DNA of 12,270 nucleotides from Spirochaetales bacterium. Its GTDB lineage: Bacteria > Spirochaetota > Spirochaetia > JABMQR01. Shown one piece after another: positions 1 through 4,308 of the stretch (position 1 is the stretch's first letter; every line of letters begins with the position of its first letter). The stretch spans positions 1 to 12,270 of the forward strand of contig JAGLNY010000317.1 in assembly GCA_023139255.1 (NCBI GenBank). The letters run 5' to 3'. Made by a program: the position numbers and the translations under genes. Below the pieces are notes generated by a model. It made no database searches. It was given only the letters and a program-made list of their open reading frames with translations, and was not told the origin of the DNA.

Positions 1-1252
1 GGGTAGCTCCCGTAGCCTGGATTGCCTCAATAGGGCCGGGATCAATGTTTTCAATAGCTTCTGAGTACAATTTGCTCAGGGCTGCTATAGTGTGGATTGT
101 CAATGCTAAAATACCTGCAAAAGGACCCAATCCTACCCAGACAACAGCAATCAGGGCCCATATCATCGGCTCAATTGAGCGGACAATATTCATAATACTT
201 CTTACAATATAATATATGGTCTTAGTGACCCAGGAACCGAACATTAAGTTCCTTGCTGCCAGAAAACTAACCGGCACCGAAATTATTATACCAAACAGAG
301 TTGCCATCATCCCCATAAATATTGTCTCAATCATCAGTACAATGGTGAGTCTTAACGGCTCACTCGCCAAAGGACCTCCTACCTGAAATGTCTGTCTGGC
401 TTCAACTTCATGTATCTGCTGTCCAACTGCGCTGGGAGGCAATAATCTGTAGGGAATTAACAGGTTAAAAGTAAAATTGCCGTTCTCATCAGTAATCACA
501 GACACATACTTCCGGTCCTGCCTTGGACGAAATTCGTTCCCCCCGCTGTCCTTCCACCATATCTCGGTGTATGTATTGGGTCGAAATCCTGTACCCTCAA
601 TCACTATTGTATCCCCGGGAATCATATCATTATTAGCATCAAGGGTGGTCATTTTCCCATAATTCGGTGTTACCTGTATAAATGGTTCACCCTCGACCGG
701 TATCCCGGGAATAGGGGGATTCTGATCATCATCAACCAGGATATCAGCATGTGCATTAACCAGTTCCTTATCATACGTAATTGCTGCTTCCCATGGCCAG
801 AGAATCTTTGAAAGAGGCGGCCAGGCATCCGAGAATTCCCGTACCATCTTCACCATGTTAATTTCACTTAACTGCCAGCCGACCGTAAAAAACAATAAAA
901 GTACGACTACAAAGAGCAACGTACTTCCCTGTTTTCCCGGCATATTCAGCAGCCATGCATCACGGACATTCCATGCCCAGACAAGGAACAGACCACCTAT
1001 AATCATAATGATAAATATTGGCGAACGGGAAAAGGCTTTTGCTAACTTGTCAGCAGCAGTAGGTTCAAGACGGGCGAGCAAATTAATTCTCCATAGTATG
1101 AGTCCAATCAGGGTTACTACCGAAAACAAAAGCAGCATTCCTCTACGGATTTTTCCAGCAATCACCTGGCCTAATCCAGGAACCAGCAATGAAAGTATAA
1201 CGGCAAGAACCGGATATCTACCCTTTTTCTCAGTTATATACACGGTTGTCAT
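1..1252 (-). CDS. phnE: PhnE-type phosphonate ABC permease, enlarged, 3' end missing
   Basis: This is the membrane subunit of a phosphonate/phosphate-type importer. The first 417 codons are visible with no stop, and the gene continues past position 1. It starts at ATG 1252, overlapping the phnC stop in an ATGA. The core is clearly PhnE: from about residue 303 there are membrane helices, 'PVSFLAARN' (326-334), 'SIEPMIWALIAVVWVGLGP' (about 359-377) and the coupling-loop motif 'DPGPIEAIQATGA' (404-416), which contacts the ATPase. Ordinary PhnE proteins are about 260-280 residues, yet the core begins here only near residue 300. Residues 1-105 hold two extra hydrophobic stretches, the first with a 'PGLGQVIAGK' signature like TM2-type small membrane domains. 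A third helix at about 111-127 matches the usual first PhnE helix. Residues about 155-300 are polar and beta-rich ('IVIEGTGF', 'GNFTFNLLIP') and look like an Ig/TIG-like extracytoplasmic domain. The permease assignment is firm; the function of the extra domains is unknown. Confidence 0.9.
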   Translation of the reverse strand, partial: MTTVYITEKKGRYPVLAVILSLLVPGLGQVIAGKIRRGMLLLFSVVTLIGLILWRINLLARLEPTAADKLAKAFSRSPIFIIMIIGGLFLVWAWNVRDAWLLNMPGKQGSTLLFVVVLLLFFTVGWQLSEINMVKMVREFSDAWPPLSKILWPWEAAITYDKELVNAHADILVDDDQNPPIPGIPVEGEPFIQVTPNYGKMTTLDANNDMIPGDTIVIEGTGFRPNTYTEIWWKDSGGNEFRPRQDRKYVSVITDENGNFTFNLLIPYRLLPPSAVGQQIHEVEARQTFQVGGPLASEPLRLTIVLMIETIFMGMMATLFGIIISVPVSFLAARNLMFGSWVTKTIYYIVRSIMNIVRSIEPMIWALIAVVWVGLGPFAGILALTIHTIAALSKLYSEAIENIDPGPIEAIQATGAT

Positions 1253-2040
1253 GCCTCACCTCCCACATCCAATGTTGCAGCCCCTGTACGGATAGCCTCC
1301 TCACCATAAATCTCCTTGAACTGCTCATTAGTCATCTTTCTGATATCCTCAGCAGTCCCCCGGTACACAATCTCACCATCTTTCAAGCCGATTACCCGGG
1401 TTGCATATCTCTGGACAAGATCCAGATAATGGAGACTGCATAACACTGTTATCCCAAGTTGTTTGTTGAGCTTTTCCAGATAACCTAAAATAGAGTGTGC
1501 CAGAACGGGATCCAGACTGGCTACCGGTTCATCAGCAAGAATTAATTTCGGATCCTGCATAAGTGCCCGTGCTATCCCAACACGCTGCTGCTGCCCTCCT
1601 GAAAGTTCATCAGCCCGTTTGTGGGCCTGGTCTGTGATGCCTGTCATTTCAAGAGCATCAAATGCTTTCTTCCGGTCTTTTTCCGGAAATCGATAGAGCA
1701 GGCTTGCTGCCGGTCTGACATATCCCAGTCTGCCGGCCAGGACATTTGACAATACACTGGATCGTTTGACCAGATTAAAGTGCTGAAAAATCATACCAAT
1801 CTTCCGGCGAGTTTCACGCAGCTCCTTAGGCTGTGCTTTTACGATATCCCTGCCGTCCCAGAGAATTTTTCCCTCCGTCGGTTCAATCAATCTGTTAATA
1901 CATCTGAGAAGAGTGGATTTACCAGAACCGGATAATCCTATAATTATGAGAAATTCACCGTCCTCAACAGTAAAACTGACGTTTTTAAGTGCAACAGTAC
2001 CATCTGGATAGACTTTTTTGAGATTTTTAAATTCAAGCAT
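1249..2040 (-). CDS. phnC: PhnC-type phosphonate ABC transporter ATP-binding protein
   Basis: This is the cytoplasmic ATPase that powers uptake by the neighbouring PhnD/PhnE. The 263-residue protein has a full set of ABC motifs: Walker A 'GLSGSGKST' (35-43), the Q-loop glutamine at about 86, the signature 'LSGGQQQR' (146-153), Walker B 'LILADEP' with catalytic Glu171, the D-loop 'SLDP', and the switch His204. The phrase 'RCINRLIEPTEG' right after Walker A is typical of PhnC. The Walker A has Leu where PhnC usually has Pro, a form also common in ProV-type ATPases. The start at ATG 2040 is chosen because AAAGGGG (2046-2052) lies 5 nt upstream and the family begins 'MLEFKNL'. The frame stays open to 2082, but that would add 14 unlike residues and run into the intergenic hairpin. 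Its TGA stop overlaps the phnE ATG, implying translational coupling. The ABC assignment is certain; phosphonate specificity rests on family and context. Confidence 0.93.
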   Translation of the reverse strand: MLEFKNLKKVYPDGTVALKNVSFTVEDGEFLIIIGLSGSGKSTLLRCINRLIEPTEGKILWDGRDIVKAQPKELRETRRKIGMIFQHFNLVKRSSVLSNVLAGRLGYVRPAASLLYRFPEKDRKKAFDALEMTGITDQAHKRADELSGGQQQRVGIARALMQDPKLILADEPVASLDPVLAHSILGYLEKLNKQLGITVLCSLHYLDLVQRYATRVIGLKDGEIVYRGTAEDIRKMTNEQFKEIYGEEAIRTGAATLDVGGEA

Positions 2041-2045
2041 GGAAG

Positions 2046-2052
2046 CCCCTTT
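2046..2052 (-). promoter_or_regulatory. Ribosome binding site of phnC
   Basis: The minus strand reads AAAGGGG, then 5 nt, then ATG at 2040. This site fixes the phnC start and rejects the longer reading that would begin at 2082. Confidence 0.6.
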
Positions 2053-2057
2053 GAAAG

Positions 2058-2091
2058 ATATCCGGCAAGGCCTTGCGGCCAAGCCGGATAT
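2058..2091 (-). promoter_or_regulatory. Intergenic GNRA-capped hairpin between phnD and phnC
   Basis: In the minus-strand RNA, 9 nt (ATATCCGGC) pair perfectly with GCCGGATAT. A symmetric UU/UU internal mismatch and a GGCC/GGCC stem follow, closed by a GCAA tetraloop of the stable GNRA class. No T-run follows the 3' arm; the phnC ribosome binding site comes about 5 nt later. It is therefore more likely an mRNA-processing or stabilising hairpin, or a partial attenuator, than a full terminator. Such elements are common after binding-protein genes, where the binding protein is needed in excess over the ATPase and permease. The structure is directly visible; the role is inferred. Confidence 0.75.
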
Positions 2092-2125
2092 TATTAATCA
2101 TTTTCCGGTAACATCTGTCCCTGTT

Positions 2126-3034
2126 TCATTTATTCATGTCTTCGATGTTGAGTCCGGCTGCCTGGAGGACCTGTCTGAATGGATCATAAAATGTATCATC
2201 ATGTACTTCAAGTGCATCCCACTGATATGCTATATTCAGGGCTTCCTTGCCTTCATCTGTCTCAATAATTTTCAACAGGGCATTCACAATTTTTTCCCGC
2301 ATTTCCTGGGGCATAGACGGGATAAACTGTACTCCGTCATTTGGGATATCGGTAGTTACGGCAATTATTATCACCTCATCCATTACAGTCGGAAAATCAT
2401 CTTCCACACGTGTCCTTGCATCAACGTAGGTCGCACCGGCATCAACATCTTTGTTAAAAACCGCTGCAACAACTGCATCGTGACTACCTGCATCAATAAT
2501 ACCTTTAAGATCTGTTTCCGGGTTAACCCCTGCGGCCCTCATTGTGAGCATCGGGATAATCCAGCCGCTGGTTGAAAGCGGGTCAGGGCGGGCAAATGTT
2601 TTCCCTGCAAGGTCTGCGGGAGAGTTGATCCCACTATCCTTTCTGGCAATTAGCTGACCGTTGTAAGTTGCACTGCCGTACCTTACCGATACAAGAGCGG
2701 CATCGGCATACCCACGGTCTGCAGCAAGAACATAGGCAAATGTTGCAAGTGATGCCATATGAGCTTCAGCCGGCACGCTGCCCATCGCCTCAATAACACC
2801 TGCATACTCGGTTGCTACATTGGTATCAAAGTAATAACCGGTTTCTGCATGAAGCAAATCTGCAACAGATTGTGCCCCAGCGGCGACTCTTTCCATCTCA
2901 CCGGATGGAACAAATGACCACACAATCGGGTTCTCTTCAGACCCAAGCGGGGCTTCTTCAGAACCTGCCGCAAATACGGGCATAACACAAACCACTAAAC
3001 CAATTGAAATAAGTAATAAAATAAGTTTTTTCAC
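2126..3034 (-). CDS. phnD: PhnD-type phosphonate/phosphate ABC substrate-binding protein
   Basis: This is the secreted binding protein that captures the substrate outside the inner membrane and delivers it to PhnE. The 302-residue protein opens with a signal peptide: 'MKK', a hydrophobic core to about residue 18, then 'VFA-AGSEE', giving a predicted signal peptidase I cut after Ala22. Cys16 is not in a lipobox, because Val precedes it. Family marks include 'WSFVPSGE' (39-46) for the first strand, 'DPLSTSGWIIP' (151-161), whose Ser/Thr cluster fits oxyanion binding, and 'GSHDAVVAAVFNKDVDAGATY' (about 183-203), which carries the conserved His and Asp. The start is GTG 3034, because a perfect AGGAGG lies 6 nt upstream and the signal peptide begins there. 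The frame is open to 3139, but that extension covers the promoter. It is the first gene of a phnD-phnC-phnE operon. Whether it prefers phosphonates, phosphite or phosphate cannot be told; no C-P lyase gene is in view. Confidence 0.92.
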   Translation of the reverse strand: MKKLILLLISIGLVVCVMPVFAAGSEEAPLGSEENPIVWSFVPSGEMERVAAGAQSVADLLHAETGYYFDTNVATEYAGVIEAMGSVPAEAHMASLATFAYVLAADRGYADAALVSVRYGSATYNGQLIARKDSGINSPADLAGKTFARPDPLSTSGWIIPMLTMRAAGVNPETDLKGIIDAGSHDAVVAAVFNKDVDAGATYVDARTRVEDDFPTVMDEVIIIAVTTDIPNDGVQFIPSMPQEMREKIVNALLKIIETDEGKEALNIAYQWDALEVHDDTFYDPFRQVLQAAGLNIEDMNK

Positions 3035-3040
3035 GAAACG

Positions 3041-3046
3041 CCTCCT
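3041..3046 (-). promoter_or_regulatory. Perfect Shine-Dalgarno of phnD deciding a GTG start
   Basis: AGGAGG on the minus strand lies 6 nt before GTG 3034. It identifies the true phnD start, 35 codons inside the longest open frame. Confidence 0.85.
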
Positions 3047-3080
3047 AGAAAAACTTTTAATTAAGAAATTACTCCCACAT

Positions 3081-3112
3081 ATAACTGTGCAGTAATTACA
3101 TCCACCAGTTAT
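3081..3112. promoter_or_regulatory. Inverted repeat at the phnD transcription start (possible operator)
   Basis: ATAACTG (3081-3087) and CAGTTAT (3106-3112) are perfect 7-bp inverted arms separated by 18 nt. The right arm overlaps the start of the phnD -10 box, and the expected transcription start (about 3104) lies between the arms. A regulator bound here could block RNA polymerase. It does not read as a clear PhoB-type box. A 7-bp match in AT-rich DNA can occur by chance, so confidence is low. Confidence 0.3.
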
Positions 3113-3139
3113 TATACCCCCCACATCATCATCGTACAA
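3111..3139 (-). promoter_or_regulatory. Sigma-70-like promoter of phnDCE
   Basis: The minus strand carries a consensus -10 TATAAT (3111-3116) and a -35 candidate TTGTAC (3134-3139), matching TTGACA only in TTG, with a 17-nt spacer. The spacer contains a GATGATGATG run and six Gs just before the -10. Predicted transcription starts near 3104 and leaves an untranslated leader of about 70 nt. The perfect -10, ideal spacing and position in the rfbB-phnD gap make this a credible promoter. Confidence 0.65.
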
Positions 3140-3172
3140 TGATTTTCGTAGATAATTTTTTGCCGCGCATAA

Positions 3173-4189
3173 TTATGGTTTAAGAGTGTCCAGATACCAC
3201 TGAATAGTATGCCTCAACCCTGTTTCAAGATCGGTTTCCGGAATCCAACCCAACTCTTTCCCGATTTTCGTATAATTCAGGGCATATCGCCTGTCGTGAC
3301 CCGGTCGATCCTGCACAAAAGAGAGCAGACCGAGAAGCTTTTTCCGTGAGAGTCCCGCTTTCTCAGCCAGCATGCAGCACAGCATCTGCACTAAATCAAT
3401 ATTCTTAACCTCACATCCGCTCCCGACGGCATAAGTCGCACCCTCCTCTCCTTTTTTAACTATTTTCCAGATCGCCCCTGCATGATCATCAACATACAGC
3501 CATTCCCTGACTTGCAGTCCATCACCATAGACTGGCAGTGTGTTTCCTTTCAGCATCCGGCTGATCATCGCCGGGATCAGTTTTTCCTCATGCTGGTTTG
3601 GCCCGTAGTTATTCGAACTATATGATATGGTTACAGGCAGTCCATACGTATGGTAATAAGATTTTACCAGATGATCCGCTGCAGCTTTTGTTGCTGAATA
3701 GGGATTACGAGGCTGATAGGGTGAAAGCTCGGAAAATTTTCCGGAAATACCAAGTGACCCGAAAACTTCATCGGTACTTATCTGGTGGAAAAGCACATCT
3801 CTCCTATCCCCCCAACTTACTCGTGCAGTTTCCAAAAGGGTAAAAGTTCCGTTGATATTTGTCCGCACAAATATATCCGGGTTGAGTATCGAAGTATCGA
3901 CATGCGTTTCTGCCGCGAAATGGATTACTGTATCTATCTCAAATTCATCAAAAACCCGGGAAAGTTTTCCCGCATCACTTATGTCCCCCTTCTCAAAGAA
4001 GTACCTGGACCCACCAAAATCATTCCGGATCCGGTCCAGATAGTTGCTGCGTCCCGCAGATTCAAGAGTCAGGAGATCATAGACAATCACCCTCCCGGTA
4101 AAATCATCCTGATTAAACAGATACTGAATAAAGTTTGTGCCGATAAACCCGGCACCCCCGGTAACCAATATATTATTAAGTAATCTCAT
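3173..4189 (-). CDS. rfbB: dTDP-glucose 4,6-dehydratase
   Basis: It converts dTDP-glucose to dTDP-4-keto-6-deoxyglucose, an early step toward dTDP-rhamnose and other deoxysugars for the cell surface, using a tightly bound NAD. It is cytoplasmic. With the start at ATG 4189 the protein is 338 residues, normal for the family. The extended-SDR features are complete: the nucleotide-binding 'GGAGFIG' (11-17), the dehydratase triad part 'STDEVFG' with Thr139, Asp140 and Glu141, the catalytic 'YSATK' (Tyr164, Lys168), and the C-terminal substrate segment 'REWLYVDDH'. The frame is open to 4258, but the additional 23 residues are unlike the family, so 4189 is preferred. There is no convincing ribosome binding site before 4189, and a -10 box sits 7 nt upstream, suggesting a leaderless mRNA. 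The usual partners rfbA, rfbC and rfbD are not in the window. A related UDP-sugar dehydratase is a less likely alternative. Confidence 0.9.
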   Translation of the reverse strand: MRLLNNILVTGGAGFIGTNFIQYLFNQDDFTGRVIVYDLLTLESAGRSNYLDRIRNDFGGSRYFFEKGDISDAGKLSRVFDEFEIDTVIHFAAETHVDTSILNPDIFVRTNINGTFTLLETARVSWGDRRDVLFHQISTDEVFGSLGISGKFSELSPYQPRNPYSATKAAADHLVKSYYHTYGLPVTISYSSNNYGPNQHEEKLIPAMISRMLKGNTLPVYGDGLQVREWLYVDDHAGAIWKIVKKGEEGATYAVGSGCEVKNIDLVQMLCCMLAEKAGLSRKKLLGLLSFVQDRPGHDRRYALNYTKIGKELGWIPETDLETGLRHTIQWYLDTLKP

Positions 4190-4196
4190 GCTGTCT

Positions 4197-4225
4197 AGTA
4201 TAGCGGTGTTTTTGGTTTTTGTGTA
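4197..4225 (-). promoter_or_regulatory. Promoter of rfbB, placed for a leaderless transcript
   Basis: On the minus strand, TATACT (4197-4202) is a good -10, and TACACA (4220-4225; 4 of 6 to TTGACA) lies 17 nt upstream. Only 7 nt separate the -10 from the ATG at 4189, so transcription should begin at or next to the start codon. Confidence 0.5.
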
Positions 4226-4226
4226 C

Positions 4227-4296
4227 AAAAAGAGAAGAAGAAAAGAGACCCTTTCCATACTATTTTCCCGTTTTCGGTCTCCTTCCTCCTTCCTCC
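4227..4296 (-). terminator. Purine/pyrimidine stem-loop ending the sugar operon
   Basis: Just after the TAG of the GH65 fusion gene, the minus-strand RNA has a purine-rich arm (about 4276-4293, ending GGAGACC) that pairs with a pyrimidine-rich arm (about 4233-4250, starting GGTCTC). The first 11 loop-proximal pairs include only two G-U wobbles, and further wobble-rich pairing extends the stem to about 18 pairs. The loop is 25 nt. A TTTTTG run follows at the base. The arrangement suits a rho-independent terminator separating the sugar operon from rfbB, although the large loop and wobbles make it atypical. Confidence 0.45.
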
Positions 4297-4308
4297 AGCC
4301 TCCTTCCT

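Noticed and set aside
855..1295. Open reading frame of 146 codons on the plus strand
   Set aside because: It is antisense to the membrane-rich start of phnE; its composition mirrors the reverse of hydrophobic codons and it has no recognisable domain.
2018..2575. Open reading frame of 185 codons on the plus strand
   Set aside because: It lies antisense to phnD and the phnD-phnC gap, has no family resemblance and no convincing ribosome binding site, and crosses the intergenic hairpin. It is a shadow of phnD.
3117..3133. Short GAT/ATC triplet run in the phnD promoter spacer
   Set aside because: Only about three repeat units; too short to call a microsatellite or regulatory repeat.
3035..3139. 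Longer N-terminus for PhnD
   Set aside because: The extension covers the -10/-35 promoter and Shine-Dalgarno, and would bury the signal peptide behind 35 residues.
4190..4258. Longer N-terminus for RfbB (start at 4258)
   Set aside because: The 23 extra residues are hydrophobic and unlike the family, and they lie within the stem-loop and promoter. Kept only as an alternative if the leaderless start is disproved.
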